Assembly (NCBI RefSeq): GCF_026212465.1
Contig: NC_080049.1
Location: 36,372,885 to 36,436,884, forward strand
Length of the DNA stretch: 64,000 nt
From: Amaranthus tricolor
Taxonomy: Eukaryota; Streptophyta; Magnoliopsida; Caryophyllales; Amaranthaceae
Direction of reading: 5' to 3'
Both the position numbers and the translations under genes were made by a program. Below the pieces are notes generated by a model. It ran no database searches. It was not told the origin of the DNA and was given only the letters and a program-made list of their open reading frames with translations. Position 1 is the first letter of the stretch; every line of letters begins with the position of its first letter. Of this stretch, positions 45,928-59,230 are shown in pieces.

Positions 45928-48900
45928 CTAAATGTGGCAGATCATACCTACCTCTAACGTCGATGCATGAGGAACACTAAGCGGGTACGACGGTGCCCTG
46001 CAGTTTCGTCTCAAGAAATCGTAGCCTATATTAATCACAATCTTCTTAACCCAACTCGAACCTTGCTTTGCTCGTACATGAGCATGTCCTAGTATGTATG
46101 CTATTCCTGCTTCTCTGGCTTCCATTAGATCTCGAAGTTCTTCCTTGGCTCCGTCACCCATTTTTGGTGACTCCGGCAGTAAAAACCGCACCTTTTTCTT
46201 TGGTGTTACGATTGGTGATCGTATCTCTTTCAGTTCGGAAGTTCCGGGTAAATCTTCGTTGTGCTCAACGTCTTCATGTACCCTTATCCCATCAACATAG
46301 GTAGAGGGACTTCCAACAACAGTCATTTTCTCATCATGATCCTTGTCCGACTCATCCTTTGATCCATTTATCTTATTACTCTCGGTCCTTATATACTCTG
46401 CTATGCTACAAACAAGATCATTCTCAAACTCAAAGTCATCCTTGTGAAAGTCACGATACCCATATCTCACGATGCATCTATAAAGCCGGTATTCTTTTGG
46501 CCCAATGTGACCCACAAGAAAGCGTTCCTCAGGCTTTACATGTGGAACAGGCACCGATTTGACGCAAAGAAAAACTAGTACTTGGTGGAAAGCCGGTAGA
46601 TTGGTGACAAAATGTGAGAAAATAGCTGGGATCCCGGATACAAGCTCAGTGTGGATCAAGCCCATGCCACGGACTCGTACAATGCCCAAGCTTGGCCCTA
46701 AGCTAAGAAGCCAGTTAATAGATACCTTGTTTTGGACATCAAACTCGTACTTCTTGAGGGTGCCATAGTGCCAAATGTACATTATAACCATGAAGATTAA
46801 TGATAGGGCAATCGGGACCCAAGCTCCTTCGAGAAACTTGATCAGGGATGCTGAGAAGTAGAGTGCTTCAAAGGCGCCAAAGAATATTACAAAAGCAAGT
46901 GCTACAAACACACTTTTGCGCCAACATAGGACAATAACAAGTGACATAAGGCATGTCGTCACAAGCATTACCGTAATGACAGCCAAACCTGTTTAACCGA
47001 CAATCATTGCTTCTTATTTAGGTTCAAACATAATAAGCACATGTTTATATGCCACGTTGACATGCGTTTCAAAATATTTCAAAACTAGATGACGGATTCA
47101 ATCTTTCCACATGAAATCATTTCTTCGAACTTAGTTTAAGCATGATTTAAATGTGGTAGCCCGTATTTAGAATTAGCATCACTTTATTACTAAAATTGGA
47201 AGGACATATCCATATATAGGTTAGGCAGTTAGGTATCTCGATAGATTTTCCAGAGGGAGTGGGGGAAAAGTTCGAAAAATCTGAAACGAGAACATACCAG
47301 ATGCATTGCCCATGCGCTTTGTATCTCTGAATCCAATAGTGACGGCCAAACATAATATCATCAATGTCCAATTGACCTCGGGGATATAAATTTGTCCATG
47401 AATCTTGGACGAAGTATGCACAATTTTAACCCGAGGGAAGCATCCAAGGGCCTGGCATTGCTTAATGATGGAGAAAGTCCCGGTAATTATTGCTTGGCTG
47501 CCGACTACTGCTGCTAAAATTGCTATTCCAAGCACCGGCCATCTCAGTTTTTCTGCCAAATGTAATTGCAGCTTATCTCAAACTATGAACCGAAGGGGGA
47601 AAACTCTTACGCGGTAAATCTGGAAAAAGATGGCTACCTGGTACAGAAACATAGAATCCGATTTGGTAGCCAGTGGCCATCACATGATGTTTTGATAGAT
47701 AGGCAGCTTGCCCCATATAAGCAAGAATCAATGAGGGGTACACAACAAATGAAAAGGCAATCTGGGCCACAACACGTAAATAAGACGTAGACCACGAGTT
47801 AAACCTCTAAATGAGAAAGATAAAAGAAACATGAATTGAACAATAGGATCTTAAATAAATGTCGACCATTTAAATGCTCTGGCATTAGCAAGCATATTGT
47901 CGTAACAATGTGCCAAAAGGAAGACGCGGTACAACATCTACTAGTAAGTTATCGTAAACAGGAAAAACTTTAAGCAAATTACAGTAGAACGACAAAAAAG
48001 TGACATTTTGCTCGACTTATGAAATGGGCTTTAGGCGAGAGAAATACCTTAATTGATAATTGAGAAAAGTGCCCAAGATCAGCAAACATGGCTTCTGAAC
48101 CTGCACATGTGCAATATGCCATTGCAAAGTCAACACATGGCAGACATAAAAGATATTGAAATTCTAGGAAATATGTTACCTGTGATACACAGCAGAATTC
48201 CACCCAAAGACATCCAACCACCAGCTTGTGTTTTCTTCAAAAAATTGTACATGTAATACGGGGAGAGTGCTTGATAAACATGTGGGTTCCAGTGTATGAT
48301 ATTATATAACCCAATGGCACTGATGCAGAAAAGCCAGGTCACAACTATAGGTGCAAACAAGAATCCCACCCGATGGGTCCCAAAATGCTGAAGCGCGAAC
48401 AAGCCAACAAGTATGAGGCATGCTACGGGGACTTCCACATCTGCCTTGCAAAGGGAGTACGAAACTTTAGGAGCAAATATCTAGTAAAAGAACAAAGAGT
48501 GACCGAGAAGTATAATCCAAAGTTATTAATCATCAAAATTCAAGTGATAGCCTACACGATTCACTATTGAAAAGAAAAACAGCCATGACTTTTTCACACA
48601 AAACGTTGGAAAACAGAAAGGAATTTTGCGACCGATAGAATTTAGAAAATGTGTTTGGGCAACTCAAACAAGGGGAGAAGATGTAACCCACTTATAAGCC
48701 CAAAGGACGTCACTCCTCAAGTTTATAAAATCTACGATGTGGGATAATTCACGAATAACAAATGAATACTTTAACACTCCCTCACTTGTGTTTATGAGTT
48801 TCCTTAGATTTTAGCCCGCCAAAAGGGTTACAATTTACAAACTTGGGGATGAACATCAATTAAAGCCTCTTTACTGGTGATTTTGATTAAATGACCATTT

Positions 48901-51785
48901 TATAAAGACCCAACAACAAATCGAGCTCTAATAATATGATAAAATTTAGAAAATGGGTCTAAACAACCCAAACAAGTAGAAGAAGAGGTAACTCACTTAT
49001 AAGCCCAAAGGAGGTTCACATACTAAAGCCAATTGATAGTAGTGAGAGTTACTCTTCAAGTTTATAAAATCTCCGATATGGGACAAATTACATGCGGGTA
49101 ACAAATGGGCATTCTAATAGCAATAATTTCTTATCCTTCCATAGATTAAACATCATCATCCTTCACTTACAAGTGGAAAACTAGGCCTCATTATTTTTAA
49201 AAATTGACACTTTAACTCATGTACACAAGTAAATAGAATCCATTAATCATGAATTTCAGTATCCAGTGGATCAAAATCGAAATGCTTTCTATAACTGGGA
49301 AAATAAGCTTGTGTGACATTATTTGACTTCACTACAGCTAGATTTAAGCTTATTTTGAACCAGATTCGGCAGTATACAGAATTCAGAAGTCCAAATTGAG
49401 TTTTCGTCAATATAAAACTTCAGATTGTGAATTATGGAATTCAAATGTGGGCAGGAAGCCAACAACCAGGATAAAATTCCTTTGATCACACCATAAAAAA
49501 ATTCGAATACCGAATATTCAATATGTAGCATAAATGATAAAAAATCTTGCCATTTGGTTGAGTCACTAGGTGTCTTGAGCTTAAAGCTACTATATGAAAG
49601 TTACTCCATTACCTATTTCCAAAAGTTGCTTTAGTTGAAGCATATCTTAATGAGTCAAAGATAAAAGACTTCAAAAAAGAAGCATATATTTTTCCAACTC
49701 TCATTTTCAAAGATAAAAAATTAAGCCTACCCTTACAATTTAGCATAAAGGTAAGATTGGCAAGTACCCTCTAGGAAACATTCTTTCTTCACAATTATAT
49801 ATAACGGCTGCTGTTTATTCGGTCAATAGTCAATGACGGGTTCTTAAGCAACAGAAAAGATAAACTAAGTTTTGTTGCAACCCAAGTAGCTCATAAGTTC
49901 AACCACTAAAGTGTTTATTAGTCAATGTAATGTATTAATCAAAATTCTGAAGTCACAACATATTTTAAAAAACAATTTGAGGCGAAGGCAAATAAAAAGA
50001 AACGAATAAATGCATCCAAAATACAATGAATAATGATCTAATGACATAATATGCGCCTTAAAAGTATTATTGTTTCACATTTGATTATGTGTTATTAATG
50101 TATAAGTTGCTTACTTCCAATTAAAAGCAACATCAATAGTGAATATTTAATAGTATAGATGTTAATATTCTTTCTATTCATCACCCAGCACTCAAATCCT
50201 TAAAGAATACTGATATTCATAGACAAACTGATGTAATATCACATTAAAATCAGGTCAAAGGAATGTGAACCTAATCCACTAGCAATACAGAAAGATTAAT
50301 TCTAGGTAACATAGTACATAGCTGTTGCGATTGCGGTAACGACACAATGATGCGGTAATCCGAAAGAATGAGATATTCCTTGAAATGGCCCAAACACGTT
50401 TTTTACATCTTTATAAGGTTAGGAGTAGAGGTGTTTATTCGGATCATTGGCTTGATTTCGCATCAAATATTTCAGGTCGGTTCAAAATCGAATTTTATGT
50501 CCATATTGGTTTTTACACAATTGTAAATCCATTTTTAAGTTGGATTAAATTGGGTTCGGTTACAACATTGGGTCTCTACAACATGGCCGATGCAATGCGG
50601 ACTTAATAAAGTTAGGAAAATTATGAAACTTATGAAAAAAATTCATGCCACAGTTTCTGATTAGACTATGCAGGAAGAAGAACAAATCCAAGGAGTCACA
50701 GTTGATTGGCATCTTAGTGATACATATCACCAAACTGCATATTTAACAATGATTAGACAAATCAATATTTAAAAGCATCTAACATACAAATCTAAATCTG
50801 ATGCTAAAACAAAATCATAGGTCCTAATCAACACTGTTAAATCCTAACCTATACTAATTATGGAATTAACATAAACCAAATAGTTTCTAATTCATGCAAA
50901 ACAGTAGGCGATAAGATAAATGCCAAGGATTCTTACATTTGTGATGCTCATGTGACATTGAAAGCTCCAATCCCGAAACTGCTGAAAATACTACAAAAAA
51001 ATCAACCACAAAAAACTTCATCAATAATAATAACCAACCAATAGCATATCCAAAAATTAAATCCAAACCCATTATTTATCAAAAAAAAACATAGAAATTC
51101 CAAAAAAATGAAATTAATTTTTTAAAAGAACTTACCAGAAATAGCAGGAGTTAATACACCATCTCCAATCACCATACAAGTTCCAAGCAAAGCCAAAACA
51201 AGTAATAATTTTTGCAAAACTCTATACTTTTCCAAAGTAGATTTTAATCTTGACCCAAAACTTGTTTCAGTAGGAACAACAACGACATCTTTTTTGTATT
51301 CAGATAATTCTTCATCTGCTAATTGGCAATTGGGTAGTGAGTTGACTCGGGCGTGTCTACACAGTAGAGAATACAGAGCAAATGTTCCTCCTTCACCATT
51401 ATCATCAGCTTTAAGAACTATAAACACATATTTAAGTAAAGGAACAATAGTTAAAGTCCAAAATACAAAGCTTAAAACCCCAAAAATCTCATCATTGCTT
51501 TCAGAATGTTGAATATCTTCAGCAAATGTACTCTTGTAAACATAAAGTGGAGATGTACTCAAATCTCCATAAACAACCCCTAAGCTTTGATAAGCCAAGA
51601 TCAAAACTTGCCTCCATGATTCTTTCTTCTGCATCATTATTACAAAGAAATTAGGCAATTAGCATTACAATAATGAAATAATTAATATGTAATTAAAAAA
51701 CTAATAAATTCATAGTAACATGCAATTTTTTTAATTAAGGTCTCACCTTTATTTGATTTTGATAAAACCCACTTTCTGGATCCAT
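45928..51785 (-). CDS. KUP/HAK/KT potassium transporter, KUP6/KUP8-like, complete, 8 exons
   Basis: Coding exons (minus strand): 51785-51747, 51628-51136, 50990-50937, 48440-48180, 48100-48048, 47761-47638, 47552-47298, 46988-45928. GT/AG borders and continuous phase give 779 aa, the usual family length. Tiny exon 1 encodes [13 protein letters not shown]. The signature [19 protein letters not shown] is at 30-48, [10 protein letters not shown] follows, and about twelve hydrophobic segments ([57 protein letters not shown]) precede a hydrophilic C-terminus with KKKVRFLLP. The family couples K+ uptake or redistribution to H+ at the plasma membrane or tonoplast. By recall it fits the KUP6/KUP8 clade, linked to osmotic adjustment and ABA responses; paralogue not proven. 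Intron 3 is 2,496 bp and carries a TRIM element and an hAT-like fragment. Confidence 0.96.
48633..49085 (-). mobile_element. TRIM-like mini-retrotransposon inside KUP intron 3
   Basis: Minus orientation. LTR 1 (49085-48937) begins TGTCCCATATCGGAGATTTT and ends AAATTTTATCA. It is followed by TATTATTAGAGCTCG, resembling the tRNA-Met primer-binding site TGGTATCAGAGC, then about 190 bp of non-coding interior, then a second LTR-like copy (about 48746-48633) beginning TATCCCACATCG and ending AAATTCTATC. LTRs of about 115-150 bp, internal region under 200 bp and no ORF are the TRIM hallmarks. LTR 2 lacks a segment. No target duplication found. Confidence 0.65.
50424..50604. mobile_element. Truncated hAT-like fragment in KUP intron 3
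   Basis: Begins TAGAGGTGTTTATTCGGATC, the same end as the element at 11370, followed by TTTCAGGTCGGTTCAAAATC. Flanks GTTAGGAG and GTTAGGAA agree at 7 of 8 bases, but the right inverted repeat is poor, so I treat it as truncated. Confidence 0.4.
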
Positions 51786-52220
51786 AATAAAATCAATCAA
51801 AAAGGCCTTATACTCATTTTCTCGGCTAAATCAATGGATTTATGAAATACCCACTTTAGCAAAACTGGTTGCCAACCTACTCAAAGATGAAATTTTTTTT
51901 TTTTGATAGAATCAAATCAATGAAATTCTAGAAATACCCATTTATAGTAACACTTTATTTTATCAGAATCTTGCAACAGAAGTACAACAAAACAGATTTT
52001 GAAAAGAATGCAAGGTAATTAATGTGTTTCTCCTTCTTCTTTTAAAAGAAAAAAATGGAGTATGTGTAAAAAGACTGTAACTTCTCTTGTGGGTATGTGT
52101 AAAGCAGTTGAACAAAGCAAAAATGAGGAAGAAAAAAGGTTGAAGCTTTAAACACTTTTAAGAGAGAGGGAAAAAGACAGAGAATGGGAGATGAGAGAGA
52201 AATATGGAATCAAAGAGTGA

Positions 52221-52230
52221 GTATATAAAT
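52221..52230 (-). promoter_or_regulatory. Probable TATA box of the KUP gene
   Basis: On the minus strand ATTTATATAC, followed by a CT-rich leader (TTTCTCTCTCATCTCCC). It is about 440 bp upstream of the ATG at 51785, implying a long 5' UTR or an undetected leader intron. Confidence 0.5.
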
Positions 52231-52645
52231 TGAGGGGCAGATTATTGGAATATTTTGCGTGAGGAATGAGGCATGGACCAAAAATAGGGAGGGAAATTTA
52301 TTTTATGTATTTTTTTGTTAAAAAATTTAACATGATTTGGTGACCTTCTTAGTTCTTACACCTTCACATTATTTTTACACCTAAAAATCACTTCAACAAT
52401 TCTAGTGGGTGAATTTTGTTTTATTTTATGAACTACACCATTCTCTTAAAGTTTATGGGCCATAAATACATTTTTAATGTTATGATTGTTTGGTCCTAGA
52501 TAATAGTTATATTAGACTTAGTCGTACTATTTGTTTATAGGAAAAATATGGTTAAGTAAGAATTTTACCAAAGTAATTTAAGATATAAAAGATTAAAATT
52601 ACATATTAAACTGCGTAAAAGAGATATGTAGCAAATGTAATAGAT

Positions 52646-52647
<2 letters not shown>

Positions 52648-52683
<36 letters not shown>
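52648..52683. repeat. (AAT)12 microsatellite
   Basis: About 36 bp of AAT units, probably length-polymorphic. Confidence 0.95.
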
Positions 52684-52794
52684 CTTTGTATCAAGATGAA
52701 TCAAATAAGATCTTATATGACAATGTTTTAACTTACAAATTAAAAATAAAATACAAGTTAAGAGTGATAAATGAATAGTGATTAAAAATAAATC

Positions 52795-53225
52795 ACAAAT
52801 TCTTACTTGAGACCGTCTTTATAAAAGACGCGTCTCAAACGGGCCGGCCCATTATTAATAAAAAAATAACTACCAGAAAAACGCACGCTATGTAATTCTA
52901 TTTAAAGTTTGTGTTATAACCTATTGAAGATGGTATTATAACCTATTGAAGATGGTATTATAACCTATTAGAGTTGGTATTATAACCTATTAAAGTTGGT
53001 ATCTCCAAATAGGTTATAATACCAACTTTAATAGGTTATAACACCAACTCCAAATACCAATTTTAATAGGTTATAATACCAACTTTAATAGGTTATAACA
53101 CCAACTCTAAATAGAATCAGACGCGCGCGTCAATTTTTAGATTTTTCTCTTTTTAAAAATTTATTAGGCCGGGCCTGAAGAGTCGTTTCTTATAAAGACG
53201 GTTTTTCAGGAGAGACGCTTAAAAT
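52795..53225. mobile_element. Fold-back MITE with internal inverted tandem array
   Basis: Left end ACTTGAGACCGTCTTTATAA; reverse complement of right end CTCCTGAAAAACCGTCTTTA, both leading to a GGCC-rich motif (GGGCCGGCCCATT and GGCCGGGCCTG). Between them, 52911-53111 holds four units like ATAACCTATTAAAGTTGGTA facing four in reverse, which could fold into a long hairpin. A related end lies at about 63900-63960. Ends approximate. Confidence 0.6.
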
Positions 53226-53440
53226 AAATAGGATTAATGGGTAAAATTGGGTGTATATATTTAGTTTTTGTGTTGTTTCTATTTTGAATTTTTACATACA
53301 TCCTTAATAAGTTACAATTATAAGTGTCTATTACCAACATTATATTTATATATTTTAATTAAACTAATCAGTTAACTGTTGTGGCTTTGTTAGAATAAAG
53401 TTGATTTATTTGGAGTAAGATCTTGTCTTATGGCCACAAT

Positions 53441-54397
53441 TAGACCTGGGAAAATTTGATCCGACCCGAAAATGAACCCGGGACCCGAACCCGACCGACC
53501 CGAAAGCGACTTAATCCGAAACATGACCGACCCGATAATTACCCGACCGAAAATGATCCGACCGAAAACCGATCCGTTTTGACCGATTTAATATCAATTT
53601 TTAGAGTAATATCAATGTTAGAATTCATTTCAAATAAAATTTTAGTTTTTAAAGTATCCCAACATATTGAGTATATCACTTGAACCCTAAAACTCATCAA
53701 TAGATCTCAAAAAACAAGTATTTAACGTCTTTTTAGCCATCGTAATTATTTTTCTTTAAAAACAGGACGTTATAATCATCTTAATTGAATACATGTATCT
53801 TGTTATATCAGTCAAATGAGTTTTTAATTCTTCTACATTTCAGTAAGCAAATCAATATAATTTATACGAACGTTTCGCACGTTTGAATGAGCTTTTCAAA
53901 AAACGAATGTCGCTACCCTAAATTATAAAACGCGTATCTTATAAGACGAAATAAGTACTTAGTTAGTTGTATATCTTTCCAACATGAAAATTGTGAAGAT
54001 AATTTTAATGTCATTTTTATCTAACGTTACAATTATAATAAACAAAATAACTTTTATAAAGCGCGTATCTTATAAGTCTTTCAAAATAAGTATTAATTCC
54101 CCTATTTTTCTTGCACTTAAATGAACCTGACATATCAACTATTTTTTGAAAATCATACATGTAATTTCTCTAATGATTTTTTTTAGACATTTTAATGATT
54201 TTTTTTTTTTATGTTGAATTAGTCAATTGGATATTCTAATGTTTTATGGTAACCCGTTGGGTCAATCCGAACCTACCCGAAACCCAGAGTGATCCAACCT
54301 GAAACTGACCTGATCCGAAACTGACCCGACCCGAAAATGACCCGACCGAAATTGATCCGACCTAAAATCCGACCGACCGACCGTTTTCCCAGGTCTA
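53441..54397. mobile_element. hAT-like non-autonomous element with perfect 8 bp target duplication
   Basis: 957 bp with perfect 14 bp inverted ends TAGACCTGGGAAAA, flanked by identical GCCACAAT (53433-53440 and 54398-54405). Both subterminal regions are built of GACCCGA/CCGACC words (left GACCCGAAAATGAACCCGGG, right GACCCGACCCGAAAATGACC), with an AT-rich middle. No transposase ORF. The 8 bp duplication and 5'-TAG..CTA-3' ends place it with hAT-like elements; it would depend on a transposase from elsewhere. Confidence 0.8.
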
Positions 54398-54689
54398 GCC
54401 ACAATTATCATAATACTATTATTTAAGTGAGCTAAATTCGATTCTCGTATTGATATCCGGCCTCCAACCTACCAAGTAACAAAAAAATAAGTTGATTTTT
54501 CAATATAAATAATTATGTATTAAGAATTCGTTATTATATATATTTTTATGGGCGGAATACACTGGATATGATGATAAATTAATTATTATATATCTCAATT
54601 AAAAAATAAATATTATTTTTTGAGAAAAAGATTTTGGATTCAATTTGTGATAATAAAAATAGAGTTTGTGTATATGTAAAATATTAGTC

Positions 54690-55570
54690 AAAGGCATACG
54701 AATATGGGAGGAATTAGTAAGTTTAGAGGGTAATCTGACAACATTCATATGAGAGGATTAAAGGAGCATTGAAACAGTAATATTAGTGCATGGGAAGGTC
54801 ATGTGCGGTTGGAAGACACTAGTCAATTATAGAAGATCATTATAAGCCAGCGGGACAAATGTTAATAGGAGAAGCAAAGAGTGCCATGAAAAATAAAGGA
54901 AAAATCACCAAAGTAAAAGAGGAATTTGACACGTCCAAAACAACTACAAGTGGCATGCAAAGGAATTTTAGGGATTGTTGAAATAACAGAGGAATGTTCT
55001 ACATGTACAGAGATAGACTATAAATACACATCAAGAAGCTCATAAAGAAAATGGGTAATTAATTTTTAACTAATAACTACTCTAAGAGAGAAACAAAGAA
55101 CTCTAAGTAATTTATTACGAATGAGTTATTACATCTAATTTTCAAGGACCCACATTGATTTTTAGAGAAGCATTATAATTACACAATCATAAATCTAATA
55201 GGATAATTACTTTTGACTTAAATAATCCACAAAAGTACATTTGTCGGATATTAATCAATATAATCACAAAAGACCCTACGTCAAAATAAGTCCTAAGTAG
55301 TAGTCCACCTTGTAGCCATAGTGCTCTTGGAAGTACTTATTAGGCAATCTGTCTCAAACTATTACTGACTTGGGCGTCGGAGTGAGTCCCCGGAAAAACA
55401 TTCCGGACCCTACTAACCCCTTATAGCATTTTACTGAAACGACCATCTTCTCAAACAATGTTACTGCATAGTTTGACAAGATAGCAAAGACAAACTTTCA
55501 TCGGCAATTAATTTCTGAGTAATTATAAATTAAGAAATTAAATTCTTAATTAATTGTCTAAAAAACATAC
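54690..55570 (+). mobile_element. Probable LTR (solo or fragment) of a gypsy Tat/Ogre-type retrotransposon
   Basis: A TATA box ACTATAAATACACATC at about 55018 is followed downstream by ATTACTGACTTGGGCGTCGG and GTCCCCGGAAAAACATTCCG (about 55364-55410). By recall, 'gacttgggcgtcggag' after a TATA box is a recurrent feature of Tat/Ogre-lineage LTRs. No gag/pol sequence around it and no defined TG/CA ends, so it is at best a solo LTR or a fragment. Ends approximate. Confidence 0.4.
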
Positions 55571-56306
55571 AGAAACACTTTCTATTAGAAAAAAGTATAT
55601 TCAAGATTTGTTCATGAGAGAGACTAAAAGAGAGGAGGATATGCATTACCACTTGGTTTACAGAAGAGAGTGAAGTGGCATTGTGCGCAAAAGAGAAAGC
55701 TTTAATTTTTCATCAGCCGATATTGAGGAATATTGTTTGGTTTGTCGGAATAATATGTAATATAAATTCATAAGAATATATAGTAATATTAATTTTCACA
55801 ATTTTTGTGAACTTATTTTTATGATAACAAAGCTTATAAATCATCAAATATTTTTTTCTATATAAATATATACATACATAAGAAAAAAGACACACAAGGC
55901 AAATTATACAAATCCTCAGTCCTAACTTCCATATTATTATCTTGGAGTGTAACAAGTCAACGTTTGAAAGGCGCCCCAAACGTTATTAATTAATGAAGAG
56001 TAAATTAGGTTTAATCAGTGCTGCCAATTTTGGTACGATATTTATTACTTATTTTTTTTATTTATTTATTAATATTAATAGTTTATTATCTAATACATCT
56101 CACATAATAAAAAAGAGTTACAATTATTAATAGAGAGGAGTAGATCATGATAGTATTTCGTTTTCATCTAAAAGCAATTATATATATTAATTAATGGATA
56201 TTTGCATATTTATCATCAAAGGTGTTCAGACCTCGATTTCAATTGCAATATATCCATTGGGTTAATATCAAAATTTTAGTATATGCATATATCTAAATAA
56301 TGATTT

Positions 56307-56391
<85 letters not shown>

Positions 56392-58740
56392 AAAGGGTTA
56401 TTTCAAATCAAACGAGCTCATATTCAATTTTGATTAATGAAATCAATTTTAGACTACCCATCCATTATAAGTTAAATAGACATAAATACTAAAGCTTATT
56501 ATCTACTATCCTCCAAGTCAATCATGATCAATTTCTATCAATTATAGCTAAAAACTTAATTCATAAGGTTATATAAAGAAAGCTACCATTTGATTTGAGA
56601 GTCGACTACGTATTGTACGATAACTTGTTAGAATATCCTTAGTTGACATCTTTTGCCCCCTTATTGTTAACATATTAATTAATTATTGTTTGGATATTCA
56701 TAGATAAATACACATTTCCATCAAACTTAATGAGTACTTTATTCTATCTTGATCAAATGTTTTTTTTTTATTTTTTAGTATTATTAATCAGTTATTATTT
56801 ATTTGTATTTTATTCTCAATATAAGTTAAAATCTAATTACGTTGAATTATTTTTAATTCATCTTAATATAAATTATATATATTTTTGATATAAACTTTTT
56901 ATAACTTTTAATGAAATACAATTAAAATTATTTAGAATTAATATATTGCTTAGATAAGTGTGTAATATCAAATTCAAACATTTAATTAATAGGAGGGAGT
57001 AATAGCACATCTCCTAATCAAAAGGATAAGAATGAAAACTCCCTTTTCTCTTGTCAATCTTGAACAATTCTCTATTTTAATACACAACTTTTCATTTTAA
57101 TAAAAAACAAAATTAATTTTGTATTTAAAATATTTAAATTCTACTCATTTATCCCAATAGTCGGACTTAAGGAAATAACAAAGATAAATAAAAAAATGAT
57201 TTTCACTAAATATAATTATTGGAAAAAAGATTTTAAAAAAAAAGTGGTTTGAAGCAGCCCAATATCACTTTCACTAATTAATTATTGGAAGAAATGTCTG
57301 GAAGAAAAGGTTTTTATTTTGGTAAGTGATGCAAGATAAGATGGATTTAGCTGGGTTTCCCTTTTGTTTCTGTCCAATTGTAGGACCATTTGCTTACCCA
57401 AAAAATAATTCAATCATGAAGAAAGTAGGCCAAGAAAGTTGTTGTGATATTTTTTTATGGACTATGGTTGCTTCCTAATTACTATACTTGACAAATATTG
57501 TTAGTAAACTTCCTCCCTCCATTAGAGCATCAAACTAGAACTCATTAAAACAGATTCGACAATTGGATAGTTACCTATCTCGCCGTTCTTGTAATCGAAT
57601 TCAATTTGAACGATTTAATAATGATTTTATAATTACGTAAAAATTAATGCAGACACAAAATCCGATTTTAAACGAATTAAAAAAACTTAACCTAAAATCG
57701 ACCCAATGACCCGAATGAACACATCTACCATTAACACATTCTTTTCATCATGGAGGTGTATAATACACCCTCCAATTTAATATTTAGGGATATTTTCCTA
57801 TTGTACCAAAAACTAAAAAGGGGTGGGGGACCACTTAAAAGGGGTGGAAAACTATAAAAGATATTGGTATTTGTTTGTTTTGTATTTTTGTAGTAAGGAT
57901 AAAAAGGTAAAAAAATGACAAAAATAGATATTGGACATAATTAATGAATTAATCCAATAAAAAAATGTACCTAAATCAATGAATAGAAGAGAGTATATTC
58001 TAGGGACTAGGCCTATCATCATCACTGTAATTTTTTTTTGGTTGATATTAGAAATCAAATTGAAGGGCTAAAGTTATAAAGCTAAATTATTAATTAAAAT
58101 GTAAGATTTGCAAGTTATTCTCATCTTCTATATTTACATTTTATATTTTTTTAGTAAAATAGTGTTAATTATTGGCAATTACATGGTTAATAGTGTTAAT
58201 TACATGGTTAAGAGAACTCATTATTGGCAATATAATATCTTTACATAATTAGAGAACTATTCATGCAATTTATAATTGCCTTTTTGTTTGGTTGGTCCTA
58301 AGAAAAGAGGACAATTAAAGGTTTTGTATTATGAAAGTATGTTCATTATATAAGAGCACTTACGAATTACCTTTGTAGTCATACCATAATATGATATGTT
58401 GTATGAACTTTCAATTTGGTTTGGACTTTATATTATGTGATTTTGATAAACTTATAATTGCTTTATTTAATCGCCTTTTACTGCTAATGGACTCTTGTAA
58501 TGATGGAGTTTAATTAAGTGGAAAAATATGGCCCTTAATTACCTTATTTTTCACATGATGACCCCATCACAATTATCACACTTATTAGCAAAGATAAAGT
58601 GAACTCTACACTTCTTAAAATGCAAATCCTTTTTGTCAATAATGTCATGTTGATCACTAGCATATGATGAACCTACACACTAGGATTTAAAATTGGCCAC
58701 ATAGACATTTTGTAATATATTCTTGTACTTTAACGACATA
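55571..58740. other. AT-rich intergenic DNA, nothing coding
   Basis: No gene. Includes the (TA)n at 56309-56391 and a decayed Stowaway-like stretch near 56755-57000 ending in AGGAGGGAGTA. Confidence 0.6.
56309..56391. repeat. (AT)n microsatellite
   Basis: 83 bp of AT dinucleotides with a single C interruption at about 56370. Confidence 0.97.
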
Positions 58741-58745
58741 CGTCT

Positions 58746-59230
58746 TGATAGAATTTAGAAAATGGGTCTAGAAATTGGACATATCAAATAAGAAGTAGAA
58801 GTAACATACTTATACGTTTAATAAAAGTTTACAACTAAAACCAATTGGTAGTAGCAAGAGTTACTTCTTAAGTTTATAAAATAACATATTCTCTTATCTT
58901 TCTTATTATTCAACGTGGGACAGCACCTCATTACTTGAAGTGTCTCTAGAATTCTACCAGAAGGGTTATAAATCTCATGAGGAATGAACATCCAATTAAG
59001 AGTTTTTTGATCAGTGGTAAGATTAAATATCTAATTACAAAGACTCAATAATAAATCATGCTCTGTTACTATAATAGATTTTAGAATATAGGACTAGACA
59101 ATTTAATAAGGAGAAAAAAAGACAACTCACTTATACGCCCAAAGAAAATTCACTACCAAACTAATTATTAGTTGTAGTTGTTATTCCTCAAATTTCTCAA
59201 GTTTTAAATTGTATATCATTTTCTCTTTAA
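58746..59230 (-). mobile_element. TRIM-like mini-retrotransposon, second copy
   Basis: Minus orientation, same family as 48633-49085. One LTR (58922-58746) runs TGTCCCACGTTG to AAATTCTATCA, a clean TG..CA. The interior contains TAGTAACAGAGCATGATT, resembling a tRNA-Met primer-binding site. A diverged second LTR (about 59085-59230) shares GGGCGTATAAGTGAGTTG. No coding capacity. Confidence 0.6.

Noticed and set aside
53456..53683. 75-codon Arg/Pro-rich ORF
   Set aside because: Translation of the degenerate GACCCGA words of the hAT-like element.
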